Assembly: GCA_035252155.1 (NCBI GenBank)
Contig: DATFDL010000224.1
Span: forward strand, 1-64,000
Direction: 5' to 3'
Origin: JAICLL01 sp035252155
GTDB lineage: Bacteria > Planctomycetota > Planctomycetia > Pirellulales > JAICIG01
Length of the DNA stretch: 64,000 bases
The position numbers and the translations under genes were made by a program. Positions 23,905-33,307 of the stretch are shown piece after piece; position 1 is the stretch's first letter, and the number at the start of each line of letters is the position of its first letter. The notes beneath the pieces are model-generated. The model was given only the letters and a program-made list of their open reading frames with translations. It searched no databases and had not been told where the DNA came from.

Positions 23905-26900
23905 ATGTATCGGGCATTCAAAATCCGAGTCCTTTCGACCGCCATCGCACTCGGCCTTGCATCTTTGCTGCCTGGTTCCAAGTTATGCGCGGAGCCAGCT
24001 ACGGGCAAGTTCGAGTGCCGCTGGGCGGATGGCGAGATCGTCATCGACGGCAAGCCCGACGATGCCCCTTGGAGCAAAGCGGCATTCATCGAAGGCTTTT
24101 CGTTACCCTGGCTGGGCGAGGCGGCTCGGCCTGCAAAAACCACTACCAAAGCGCGGCTGCTTTGGGACCGCGAGAACCTCTATTTCTTCGCGGACATGGA
24201 CGACTCCGATCTCTTTGCCGACGTCAACGAGCACGACGGCGTCACCTGGGAAAACGACGTCTTCGAGCTTTTTTTGAAACCCGCCGACGATAAGCCGGGC
24301 TACTACGAATTTCAGGTCAACGCGGCCGGCGCCGTCATGGACATGTTCCTCCCGCACAGGGGGAGCGGCGGCTACCGGCGGTTCAAGAGCGACGCCGTCT
24401 TTCATGTGGAAGCCAAGGTATCGCTCAGGGGCACGTTGAATCGCTGGCAAGATCGCGATGCGGGCTGGTCGGTCGAAGGCCGCATACCCTGGATCGACTT
24501 CTTGCGCACAGGCGGCCGCCCCGGCGACGGCGAGACCTGGAAGTTTGCGCTCTGCCGCTACGATTACTCCGTCGACTTCGAAGGCCCGGAACTTTCGACC
24601 TGCGCGCTGCTGAAGTCGCAACCGCCCGACTTTCATCACTACGAAGACTACGCCACGCTCATCTTCAAGGGGCCGAGCGAGCAGACAACCTTGCGGCCGC
24701 ACGGCCTCGAGACGTACACACCGGTTACGACTTCCCGCCTGATCGGCTCGCCCGATCCGCCGCTGCCTTACCGCGCCCGACGCACGCTGCCGGAACTGCA
24801 GCTTTCGTTCCCCGTGTTTATGATCGCCGAGCCGGGCAGCGGCAAGTTGTGGATCATCGACCAGCCCGCGGCCTATGGCCCGACGCGGATCGCACGCGCC
24901 ACCGGCAAACCCGACGAAGCCAGCCTGGAAACGCTGTTGCAAATGGAAGAGGGGCTCGCCTACTCAATCGTCTTCCATCCCGATTTCCGCCAGAACGGCT
25001 TCGTTTATGTCGGCGCGAATACGAAGGCCGGCACCAAACGGCGGTCGACGCGGATTACCAGATATTCGGTCAGCCGTGAACCTCCCTACGCGCTCGATCC
25101 GGCGTCAGCCTTGGTGATAATCGAGTGGCCTTCGGAGGGACACGACGGCGCGGCCCTCGCGTTCGGCCTCGATCGCATGCTTTACATTACCTCCGGTGAC
25201 GGTACTTCCGATTCCGACACCGACATCGTGGGCCAAGACCTGAGCCTGCTCACCGCCAAGGTGCTGCGGATCGACGTCGACCATCCTCAGGCCGACCAAC
25301 CTTATTCAGTTCCGGCCGACAATCCCTTTGTGAGTGTGGCCGGCGCGCGGCCCGAGACCTGGGCCATTGGCTTGCGAAATCCGTGGCGGATGACGACCGA
25401 TCCCGCCACCGGGCAAATCTGGGTCGGCAGCAACGGCCAAGACCTGTGGGAGCACGTCTTTTTGCTCCAGCGCGGCGCTAACTACGGTTGGAGCATTTTC
25501 GAGGGGAGCCATCCGTTCTACCTCGAGCGCAAACTGGCCGACGTTCCGCACACGCCGCCTACCGCCGAGCACCCGCATTCGGAAGCAAGATCGCTCACGG
25601 GCGGCGTGGTCTATCACGGGGCGAAGCTGCCCGAGCTGCGCGGGGCCTATATCTACGGCGATTATTCGACCGGCAAGATCTGGGGCTTGAGGCACGATGG
25701 CGAGCGGGTGGTTTGGCACAAGGAGCTGGCCGATACGAGCCTGGCTATCACGGCCTTTGCCCTCGACGCCGACGGAGAACTGCTCATCGCCGACCATCGT
25801 GGTGGCGGCCAAGGCGGTTTTTATACTCTGGAGCCGAACATGGGCGATGATACGCAGGCTGCCTTTCCGCGGCGGCTCAGCGAAACGGGCCTTTTTCGAT
25901 CCGTCGCCAGGCATGAGATGCAACCGGGCGCAATCCCCTACGATGTGAATGCGCCGCTCTGGTCCGACGGCGCCTACAAAGCACGTTGGCTCATCTTGCC
26001 GCCCACGATGGCCGAGGACGGCCGTGATGTGCCCGTGCAAATTTCGTTGAGCGGCGATCGCTCGTGGGACTTGCCCGAGCGGACTGTGCTGGTGAAGTCG
26101 TTTGCGCTGGAACGACAAGAGGGCAAGCCGGAAACGCGGCGCTGGGTCGAAACCCGCTTGCTCACACGCCAGCAGGGCGAATGGGTCGGCTACTCCTATC
26201 GCTGGAACGACGAGCAAACCGATGCCGTTCTGGTCGACGCCCAGGGGGCCGACCAGGAGTTTTCGATCGGCATGGCGGGCGGCGAGCGGCGGCAAACATG
26301 GCGCTATCCGAGCCGCGGCGAGTGCATGGTTTGTCATAGCCGCGCGGCCAACTTTGTGCTCGGCATCTCCACGCCGCAATTGAACCGAGATTTCGACTAC
26401 GGCGGTGTTGTCGATAATCAGTTGCGCGTGTTCGAGCATCTGGGGCTACTGCGGGTCGATTATCCGTTGGACGCGCGGGAGTACCTGCAAGAACAGCTTC
26501 GCGCCGCGGGAGTTTCGGCCGACGAAGCGGCGGAGCGGGTGGCCGCAGCGACTGCGTCTCGCGGACAGCGGTCGCCCGTGGCTTCGGCGCTGCTCGCCCG
26601 GTCGCCGCAGCATTATCCGCGGCTCGCGGATCCCGCTGACGAGCGAGAGTCGATCGAGCGCCGGGCACGAGCGTATCTGCACGCCAATTGTGCCCAATGC
26701 CATGTGGAAGCCGGCGGCGGCAACGCTCAGATCGACCTGCGTTTTTCGACCGCCGGCGACAAAATGCGGCTCGTCGGCATTGAGCCGCTTCATGACCGTT
26801 TTGGGATCGAAGGGGCGAAGTTAGTGGCTCCAGGTGAGCCCGAGCGCTCCGTGCTTCTACGCCGCATCAGCATTCGCGGCCGCGGGCAGATGCCCCAGCT

Positions 26901-26976
26901 TGCGACTTCTTTAGTCGATCAACAGGCCGTGGAGCTGATCCGAGAGTGGATCAAAGGTATGGCTAAATCGAATTGA
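23905..26976 (+). CDS. CBM9-like / glucose-sorbosone dehydrogenase / diheme cytochrome fusion
   Basis: This 1023-residue protein has a signal peptide (residues 1-30), then a CBM9-like family domain (EIVIDGKPDDAPWSKA near 47, about 32-255), a PQQ-type sugar dehydrogenase propeller (GLRNPWRMTTDPATGQIWVG near 490, about 270-640), and a C-terminal region with two heme motifs CMVCH (807-811) and CAQCH (929-933). It is plausible as an extracellular sugar-binding oxidase that passes electrons to its own cytochrome. The fusion of all three parts in one chain is notable; the sugar is unknown. Confidence 0.85.
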   Translation: MYRAFKIRVLSTAIALGLASLLPGSKLCAEPATGKFECRWADGEIVIDGKPDDAPWSKAAFIEGFSLPWLGEAARPAKTTTKARLLWDRENLYFFADMDDSDLFADVNEHDGVTWENDVFELFLKPADDKPGYYEFQVNAAGAVMDMFLPHRGSGGYRRFKSDAVFHVEAKVSLRGTLNRWQDRDAGWSVEGRIPWIDFLRTGGRPGDGETWKFALCRYDYSVDFEGPELSTCALLKSQPPDFHHYEDYATLIFKGPSEQTTLRPHGLETYTPVTTSRLIGSPDPPLPYRARRTLPELQLSFPVFMIAEPGSGKLWIIDQPAAYGPTRIARATGKPDEASLETLLQMEEGLAYSIVFHPDFRQNGFVYVGANTKAGTKRRSTRITRYSVSREPPYALDPASALVIIEWPSEGHDGAALAFGLDRMLYITSGDGTSDSDTDIVGQDLSLLTAKVLRIDVDHPQADQPYSVPADNPFVSVAGARPETWAIGLRNPWRMTTDPATGQIWVGSNGQDLWEHVFLLQRGANYGWSIFEGSHPFYLERKLADVPHTPPTAEHPHSEARSLTGGVVYHGAKLPELRGAYIYGDYSTGKIWGLRHDGERVVWHKELADTSLAITAFALDADGELLIADHRGGGQGGFYTLEPNMGDDTQAAFPRRLSETGLFRSVARHEMQPGAIPYDVNAPLWSDGAYKARWLILPPTMAEDGRDVPVQISLSGDRSWDLPERTVLVKSFALERQEGKPETRRWVETRLLTRQQGEWVGYSYRWNDEQTDAVLVDAQGADQEFSIGMAGGERRQTWRYPSRGECMVCHSRAANFVLGISTPQLNRDFDYGGVVDNQLRVFEHLGLLRVDYPLDAREYLQEQLRAAGVSADEAAERVAAATASRGQRSPVASALLARSPQHYPRLADPADERESIERRARAYLHANCAQCHVEAGGGNAQIDLRFSTAGDKMRLVGIEPLHDRFGIEGAKLVAPGEPERSVLLRRISIRGRGQMPQLATSLVDQQAVELIREWIKGMAKSN

Positions 26977-27013
26977 CTGTCTACGAACGCTCATCATCTA
27001 GGAGATTCTTTCC

Positions 27014-27865
27014 ATGTTTCTAACCACTTTGGCGCTCGCTATGGCCGCGATGGGCCAAGGCCAATCGAATTGGCACGAACCATTCCCGGCGCATCGGGTC
27101 GTCGGCAACGTTTACTACGTCGGCTCCAAAGATTTAGCGACCTTTCTGATAACCACCCCTGACGGGCACATTCTCATCAACAGTGGCTTTGAGCGCACCG
27201 TTCCCTTGATTCAAAGATCGATGGAGTCGCTCCGCTTCAAGCTTACCGATGTCAAGATTCTGCTGGCGAGCCATGCCCACTCAGACCACGTTGCCGGGCA
27301 CGCATTGCTGCAAAAGTTGACCGGCGCGAAGGTCTATGTAATGCGGGGCGACGACGAGGTCATCGCTTCGGGCGGCAAGGGCCAATACTTGTACACGACC
27401 GACCGCTGGGAGCCGTGCAGGGTCGACCGCGTTCTGGAAGATCGCGACGAAGTCAAATTGGGGGGCGTCACATTGGTTGCTCGTCGGACACCTGGCCATA
27501 CTCGCGGCTGCACGACCTGGACTTGGCGCGCGGCGGACGGCGGCAAGCAATATGACATCGTGGTCATTGGCAGCCCCAACGTGAATCCGGGGTTTCAGCT
27601 CATCAACAACCAAGATTACCCCGAAATAGCCGCGGACTTCGCCAAGACGTTCGAGGTTCTCAAGAGCTTGCCCTGCGACGTGTTTCTCGGTGCGCATGGC
27701 GGCTATTACGGCATGGTGGAACGATACGATCTCCTCACGAAGGGGCAGGCGGATGTTTTCGTGAATCCCGAAGGCTACAAGAAGTACGTCGCACAAAAAG
27801 AGCAGGCATTCCGCCAGACGCTCGCCATGCAGCAGAGCAAGGCGGACCTGCAAACGGCGCCATAA
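27014..27865 (+). CDS. Subclass B3-type metallo-beta-lactamase
   Basis: This 283-residue protein has a short signal peptide (about residues 1-16) and the B3 zinc-binding pattern: H87-x-H89-x-D91-H92 (in SHAHSDH), H162 (PGHTRGC) and H228 (GAHGG). A B3-like region GYYGMVERYDLL follows. B3 enzymes hydrolyse beta-lactams, though environmental homologues can have other hydrolase roles. It follows the fusion protein and has an AGGAGA just upstream of its ATG. Resistance cannot be concluded from sequence alone. Confidence 0.82.
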   Translation: MFLTTLALAMAAMGQGQSNWHEPFPAHRVVGNVYYVGSKDLATFLITTPDGHILINSGFERTVPLIQRSMESLRFKLTDVKILLASHAHSDHVAGHALLQKLTGAKVYVMRGDDEVIASGGKGQYLYTTDRWEPCRVDRVLEDRDEVKLGGVTLVARRTPGHTRGCTTWTWRAADGGKQYDIVVIGSPNVNPGFQLINNQDYPEIAADFAKTFEVLKSLPCDVFLGAHGGYYGMVERYDLLTKGQADVFVNPEGYKKYVAQKEQAFRQTLAMQQSKADLQTAP

Positions 27866-27926
27866 GTCACGCCGCCTGCCGCCTTTCGCAATCAGCACGT
27901 GTCGGCCGAATTACCTGCGCTGACGG

Positions 27927-29981
27927 CTATGGTGCCGGCTCGCCGCCATGCTCGGCGAACCAGGCCAGCACGCGGCGAAGAACGTCGGCCTGATGGCGCG
28001 GCTGGCGAATGCCGTGGCCTTCGTCGGGATAAATCACCATCGCCGTCGACACGCCGCGCGACACGAGTGATTGATAGAACATCCGCCCCATCGGCAACGG
28101 GCAGCGGCGGTCGTCACGGGAATGCAAGATCAAGGTCGGTGTTGTGACGCGGTCGGCGTAGCTGATGGGGCTGTGGCGCTGCATGGCCTCGGCAATCTCC
28201 CACGGCGGGCCGCCCAACTCCCACTCGGTCCAGCTCTGGATGTCGCTGGTGCCCCACATGACGTTCAAGTCGGTGACGGCGTTTTGAGCGACAGCGGCGG
28301 AGAACTGCCGCGTGTGGCCGACGAGCCAACAGGTCATGTAGCCCCCGTAACTGATGCCATAGACAAACTGCCGGGCGGGATCGACGAGATCGTCGGCAAT
28401 CAATGAGTCGATGCCGGTCAGTATGTCGCGCATGTCGCCGCCGCCGAAGTCGCGGCGGTCGGCATCGAGAAACTGCTTGTCGTAGCCGGCCGAGCCGCGA
28501 AAATTCGGTTGAAACACAAGGTAGCCGTGCGCCGCCAGGATTTGAGCGGTAAAGCTGAAGCCAGCAGTCGAGCGGCTATGCGGCCCGCCATGCGGATAAA
28601 CGACCAGCGGATACGGCGGCTTGCCTTTCGGCGGAATGGTAAGAATGCCTTCCAGCCGCAGTTGGTCGTTCGTCCATTCGACCACGCGCTCTTCAGCCAT
28701 CTGCCGCGACTTGAAGAGCGGGTCACCTGGCGGAGTGAGCCGTTGCCGCACCGAATGCCGTTGAGCCAACGGGCTGTCGCCGCCGTTTACCTGCTTGTCG
28801 ATAGGGGTGCCTTCTCCGGTTCCCAGCGCAACGGACACGGTGGCGGTCTGTGTACCGTTGAAATTCGTGTACCAGAATGCGTCTTCGCCGCCCCAGCATT
28901 CGTCGGGCAGTGGAAACGACGGCACCGCATGTGGCGGCCTTCCCGTCGAGGCATGATGATCAAAGAGCACGTGGGGCGCGGACCTCTCGCCATCGAGCGG
29001 CACCATCAGCAGATTATAGATGTCGGCGTGCGGGCCTTTTCGCGGCGAGCTGAGGCAAACCAAGCGAGAACCGTCGGGCGAAACGCGCGGCGAGACCTCG
29101 GGGCCGGGGCCATGCGTCAATTGCCGCTGTTCGCCGCTGGCGACGTCGATTGCCCAAATATCAAAGTTCTTGTTGATGCTGTGGCGGACCGCCTCGACGT
29201 CGCCAGACTTATTGGCATGGCAATACAGCATACGGCCGTCGGGCGACCATTGCGGGTCGCCGTACCAAATTTCGTCGTCGGTCAGCCGCCAGATGCTTTT
29301 GGCCGCGCAATTTTCTTGTTCGGGTTCGAGATCGGCCACCCAGACTTGCGCCGTGCCGTAGCCGGTATAGCCCTCGCCCTGATCGGGCCGCACCAGGTAA
29401 ACGTCGGCGGCAATCTCGTCGGGCGTGCGTTGCTCTCGTCCATCGTCGGCGATCAACGCCAGCCGGCGGCCATCGGGCGAGAACGCTACGCGGCCATAGA
29501 ACTGATCGTTGAAGACGCGGCCATAGGGTTTGTCTCGGCCCGCAAGCGGCATCGTGCGACGACCGTCTGAGGAGACAAGCCAGATGTCGGTCGCCGCCTC
29601 CGATTGTATTGGCACGCTCGGCGTTTGCGGCCAGCCCTGCGGACCTGGGCGAGTCGAGCGGATAGCGATCCACTGCCCGTCGGGCGAATAGACCGGCGAG
29701 CGAGCGTCGGGCTGCCCGAGTTCCAAGGGATGAGAGGCCGTGCCGTCAAACGTCCAGAGCGAAAAACGTTCGATCCGTGATGGGCCATCGATCCAGCGGC
29801 GAATGTAGGCCGTGCTTTTGCCATCGGGCGACAGAACCACCGATTGCGGGCCGTCCATGCGGAACAGGTCGTCGATCGACCAAGGCACCTTCGCCGGTTG
29901 CTGCGCGGCCGCCGAAAACGGACCGATGCCAATCAACAATAAGGCTACGGCCGGCCAATAGCGGCCTCGCCTGGTTCTCAT
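27927..29981 (-). CDS. S9 family prolyl oligopeptidase-like peptidase
   Basis: This 684-residue protein starts at the ATG at 29981 with a signal peptide (MRTRRGRYWPAVALLLIG). Propeller-like repeats of the form LSPDGKSTAYI, YSPDGQWIAIR and FSPDGRRLALIA come first, and the alpha/beta-hydrolase domain follows from about residue 440. The triad is S544 (GISYGGY), D623/D624 (HSRDDRR) and H656 (DEGHGI). Family members release dipeptides or cleave short peptides after Pro. It is probably periplasmic. The upstream extension to 30221 was rejected because it shows no signal peptide. Confidence 0.88.
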   Translation of the reverse strand: MRTRRGRYWPAVALLLIGIGPFSAAAQQPAKVPWSIDDLFRMDGPQSVVLSPDGKSTAYIRRWIDGPSRIERFSLWTFDGTASHPLELGQPDARSPVYSPDGQWIAIRSTRPGPQGWPQTPSVPIQSEAATDIWLVSSDGRRTMPLAGRDKPYGRVFNDQFYGRVAFSPDGRRLALIADDGREQRTPDEIAADVYLVRPDQGEGYTGYGTAQVWVADLEPEQENCAAKSIWRLTDDEIWYGDPQWSPDGRMLYCHANKSGDVEAVRHSINKNFDIWAIDVASGEQRQLTHGPGPEVSPRVSPDGSRLVCLSSPRKGPHADIYNLLMVPLDGERSAPHVLFDHHASTGRPPHAVPSFPLPDECWGGEDAFWYTNFNGTQTATVSVALGTGEGTPIDKQVNGGDSPLAQRHSVRQRLTPPGDPLFKSRQMAEERVVEWTNDQLRLEGILTIPPKGKPPYPLVVYPHGGPHSRSTAGFSFTAQILAAHGYLVFQPNFRGSAGYDKQFLDADRRDFGGGDMRDILTGIDSLIADDLVDPARQFVYGISYGGYMTCWLVGHTRQFSAAVAQNAVTDLNVMWGTSDIQSWTEWELGGPPWEIAEAMQRHSPISYADRVTTPTLILHSRDDRRCPLPMGRMFYQSLVSRGVSTAMVIYPDEGHGIRQPRHQADVLRRVLAWFAEHGGEPAP

Positions 29982-30274
29982 AGAGCACCTTTTCGAGAGC
30001 GTCATGGATGCGTTGCTCGCTTGCGGCCTGGACCAACGCCAGTCGTGTTTATAACAATGGCGGAAAGCCGCGTCGGTCGGAGTATAACCCAGCCAGCGCT
30101 CGCCGTCACCGATGGAGAGCACGAACGCGTCGGACGCCATACGTTGGGCTATCGATTGGTAGCCGACGAAGGCCTTGCCCGAAAGGAGGGCGATCTTTTG
30201 CCCCGACCCAAATCGACACACGGCTGGCCGACATTCTACGAATCACCAGCCGGCGTCGGGGACAGCATCAGCAT

Positions 30275-30553
30275 TCACCGGGCGGCCGACGAAGAGGCCC
30301 TCCCGCCTCTCCCCATGAGCAGGTAGATGAATGCCCCGATGAAATGCAGGAAGAAGATCACCAGAAACCAGAGGATCTTGCGCTCGGTCGTCGGCTCGTT
30401 GGTCAGCGCATCGATCATCATCCACAGCCAGAAGACCGTGGCCGCGATTCCCACGATCCAGAAGAGCACGACCAGCACCATGGCGCCGCCGAATAATCCG
30501 GCGGCGTTATTAACGTCAGGAGCGGCTTGAGCGAACAATGTGGATGGGTTCAT
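30275..30553 (-). CDS. Small PLDc_N-like membrane protein
   Basis: This 92-residue protein has two membrane helices (about residues 23-47 and 60-82) joined by a WMMIDALTNEPTTERKILWFLVIF linker that resembles PLDc_N (phospholipase D nuclease N-terminal) small proteins. No catalytic domain is attached. It lies between the S9 peptidase gene and the ABC-F gene. Confidence 0.6.
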   Translation of the reverse strand: MNPSTLFAQAAPDVNNAAGLFGGAMVLVVLFWIVGIAATVFWLWMMIDALTNEPTTERKILWFLVIFFLHFIGAFIYLLMGRGGRASSSAAR

Positions 30554-30649
30554 CGTTTACCTCACCTTGCGATGCATTAGGATAAGCAGTAGATGACAAC
30601 AATGAGGAGCATTTCGCGTACCGCTGGTTTAAGTTGAAGTGTGCTGTTG

Positions 30650-32446
30650 ATGGCCATCCTGACCCTGCGTGAAGTCAGTCTCGATTTCGGCGGACCGCCG
30701 CTGCTTGATCGTGTCGATTGGACCGTCGATCGCGGCGAACGCATCTGCCTGTTGGGCCGTAACGGCGAGGGCAAGAGCACGCTGCTCAAATTGATCGACG
30801 GCGAGCTTTCGCCCGACGGCGGCGAGATCGTTCGACAGCAAGGGCTGCGCGTGGCACGGCTACCCCAAGAAGTGCCGCAAGAAGTATCACAACGCACGGG
30901 CGGCTCCATCTTCGCTGAAGTTGCCGATGGCCTGTGCGCGGCCGGACACGAGCTGCCGGGCGCCGAACACCGCGTTGAGGCCGTCCTCTCACGCATGGAG
31001 CTGTCGCCCTATGCGATGTTTTCGTCGCTCTCCGCGGGCATGAAACGCCGAGTCTTGCTGGCGAAGGCCATTGTCGGCGAGCCCGACATCCTGCTGCTCG
31101 ACGAGCCGACCAACCATCTCGACATCGATGCCATTCGCTGGCTGGAAGGCTTTTTGCTTCGTTTCGGAGGCACATTGATTTTTGTGACGCACGACCGGGC
31201 CTTGCTCGAACAGCTCGCCACGCGGATTGTCGAGCTCGATCGCGGGCGGCTGTTCGATTGGCGGTGTGATTATCCGACGTTTCTTGAGCGAAAGGAAGCG
31301 GCCCTCGCCGCCGAGGCCCGGCAGAACGAGCTGTTCGACAAGCGACTGGCGCAGGAAGAAGTTTGGATACGAAAAGGGATTGAGGCCCGCCGCACCCGCA
31401 ACGAGGGCCGCGTGCGGGCGTTGAAGGCGATGCGCGAAGAGCGGCGACGACGGCGAGACGTGCAGGGCGTGGCGCGGATCGAGGCCCAGCAAGCCGAAGC
31501 GTCGGGGCGATTGGTGATCGAGGCCAAGGGCGCGAGTTTCGCTTACGGCGCGCGCCCGGTCATTCAAAACCTGACCACGTCGATCATGCGCGGCGACAAG
31601 GTGGGCATTATTGGACCCAACGGCTCGGGCAAAACCACACTTTTGCGGCTGTTGTTGGGCGACCTGCCACCGCTTCAGGGGACGGTACGTCATGGCACGC
31701 GGCTCGAAGTCGCGTATTTCGATCAATTAAAGGCCACCCTGCACGAAGAGCAGACGGTCCAAGAGAACGTCACCGATTACGAGACGATTACGTTCAACGG
31801 GCAGTCGCGGCACATTCTCGGTTACCTGCAAGACTTCCTCTTTACGCCCGAACGTTCGCGGACCCTGGTCAAGTTTCTGTCGGGCGGCGAACGCAGCCGG
31901 CTGTTGCTGGCGCGGCTGTTCACAAAACCATCGAACGTGCTGGTGTTCGATGAGCCGACCAATGACCTTGATCTCGAAACCTTGGAACTCTTGGCGAGCC
32001 TGCTGGCCGAATATCAAGGGACCGTGCTGCTGGTGAGCCATGATCGAGCCTTCTTGAACGATGTGGCGACAAGCATGCTGGCGATCGAGGCGGGCGGAAC
32101 CATTCACGAATATGCGGGCGGCTACGACGACTATCTGCTCCAGCGGCCCGCGACCTCCGCACCGATATGCTTGCCGGCGTCGGTCGCACGCAAGGCGGCC
32201 CGGCCGCAACAGGAGCGTCGGGCGAGGCTGACCTATCAGGAAAAGCAAGAGCTCGCGGCGCTGCCGCAGCGAATCGAGACTCTGGAAGCTCGGCGACGCG
32301 ATTTGCACAACGCGATGTCGGATCCGGCATTTTATCAGCGCCCTGGCGCCGAGATCGCCCAAGACAACGCCAGGCTCTCCGCGCTGGAGCAGGAACTGGT
32401 CGCAGCCTACGACCGCTGGGAATCGCTGGAATCGTTGGCCGATTAA
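30650..32446 (+). CDS. ABC-F family ATPase (Uup-like)
   Basis: This 598-residue cytosolic protein has two ABC domains: Walker A GRNGEGKST (near 37) and GPNGSGKTT (near 325), and signatures SAGMKRR and SGGERSR. The Walker B strands DILLLDEPTNHLDI and VLVFDEPTNDLDL are intact, and a C-terminal coiled coil (EKQELAALPQRIETLEARRRDL) follows. It matches Uup-type ABC-F proteins, which act on ribosomes or DNA and not on membranes. I use the ATG at 30650 (MAILTL). Confidence 0.88.
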   Translation: MAILTLREVSLDFGGPPLLDRVDWTVDRGERICLLGRNGEGKSTLLKLIDGELSPDGGEIVRQQGLRVARLPQEVPQEVSQRTGGSIFAEVADGLCAAGHELPGAEHRVEAVLSRMELSPYAMFSSLSAGMKRRVLLAKAIVGEPDILLLDEPTNHLDIDAIRWLEGFLLRFGGTLIFVTHDRALLEQLATRIVELDRGRLFDWRCDYPTFLERKEAALAAEARQNELFDKRLAQEEVWIRKGIEARRTRNEGRVRALKAMREERRRRRDVQGVARIEAQQAEASGRLVIEAKGASFAYGARPVIQNLTTSIMRGDKVGIIGPNGSGKTTLLRLLLGDLPPLQGTVRHGTRLEVAYFDQLKATLHEEQTVQENVTDYETITFNGQSRHILGYLQDFLFTPERSRTLVKFLSGGERSRLLLARLFTKPSNVLVFDEPTNDLDLETLELLASLLAEYQGTVLLVSHDRAFLNDVATSMLAIEAGGTIHEYAGGYDDYLLQRPATSAPICLPASVARKAARPQQERRARLTYQEKQELAALPQRIETLEARRRDLHNAMSDPAFYQRPGAEIAQDNARLSALEQELVAAYDRWESLESLAD

Positions 32447-32804
32447 GGTCTACCTGTTCTTCACAGCCCGACAGTCTTGCCAGGCTCTTGGCTCATCAGA
32501 CGTTGTGGTTTGGACTATGTGATTGCAAACGGCAACGGCTGAGGCGATGTCTTCGACCGGCCGCTCATCGTGCGGTGGTGGCATCGACGCTGGCACGATG
32601 CGGTCAAATCTGCGGGGGCGCCGCCCGTTGGCAAACCAGCACCGACTCGGTCTTCGGGATGCCTGCTCCCATACCTTCTGGCGCTTAGGGCGGCGCTCCC
32701 GTGAGGGCTCAACCGCATCACGATATAGGTCGAACGTCCATTTCATCGGACGGCGCGCCTAGAAGGGGTCTCGGTACATCACCTATCAGAAATTCCGCGA
32801 AAAG
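32447..32804. other. Intergenic region with no supported gene
   Basis: I see no supported gene here. Open frames on both strands lack family signals, and the minus-strand reading is rich in Arg and Pro as expected for a shadow. An open frame upstream of 32805 starts after a TAG and may belong to the following small ORF. Confidence 0.5.
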
Positions 32805-33095
32805 ATGAAAGGGGTTCTTGATGAATTCACGGGCAAGGCATTTCGCGACGAAGTGAAGATTGACCTCAATGGCAGCGTGCTAAACACGGATGACATGATG
32901 AACAAATGGTTGAACGGCTATGAGTACCACCACGCGCAGCAAGCCTTGGAGGTGTTTAAGGCAGTTCTGCCGGAGGAATGGCAGCGAGGTATTTTCATCA
33001 ATATGATGATTGACAAGGTAAAGCAGGTGGCAAAGATCTATGCCTTCGTCGCCTGGCTCCATCGTCGGCAAAAAGGGGCAACGTTTCACATTTAA
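32805..33095 (+). CDS. Hypothetical protein, possible remnant
   Basis: This 96-residue ORF shows no recognised domain: VLPEEWQRGIFINMMIDKVKQVAKIYAFVAWLHRR looks like a helical C-terminal part. The reading frame stays open for about 15 codons upstream (ITYQKFREKM), with no good start, so it may be the end of a truncated larger gene. Base composition is less GC-rich than neighbours, which suits imported DNA. Confidence 0.4.
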   Translation: MKGVLDEFTGKAFRDEVKIDLNGSVLNTDDMMNKWLNGYEYHHAQQALEVFKAVLPEEWQRGIFINMMIDKVKQVAKIYAFVAWLHRRQKGATFHI

Positions 33096-33243
33096 TGAAC
33101 CAGCCCCCGCCATCTCAGGGAGCGCCCGCATCGCCTAGTCGAGTTCCTGCGATGCCGGCTGGTGAAAAACCGGAAGTCGAAGCCATGCGCCGGCGGGATT
33201 GATGCACTGTCGAGCAGATGCTAAACTTGGTTTAAGAATACTT

Positions 33244-33301
33244 GAGGCCTGGGAGTGCTTCGGCACGTTAGGGCTAAACCCTTCCCGGGCCTCTTTTTTT
33301 T
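33244..33301 (+). terminator. Branched hairpin with T-tract
   Basis: GAGGCC and GGGA pair with TCCC and GGCCTC, and two small hairpins sit inside (GTGC-ttcg-GCAC and AGGG-ctaaa-CCCT). Eight T follow. It behaves like a strong terminator, but its branched interior is unusual; the DUF3800 ATG is 7 bases downstream. Confidence 0.65.
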
Positions 33302-33307
33302 CCGCCG

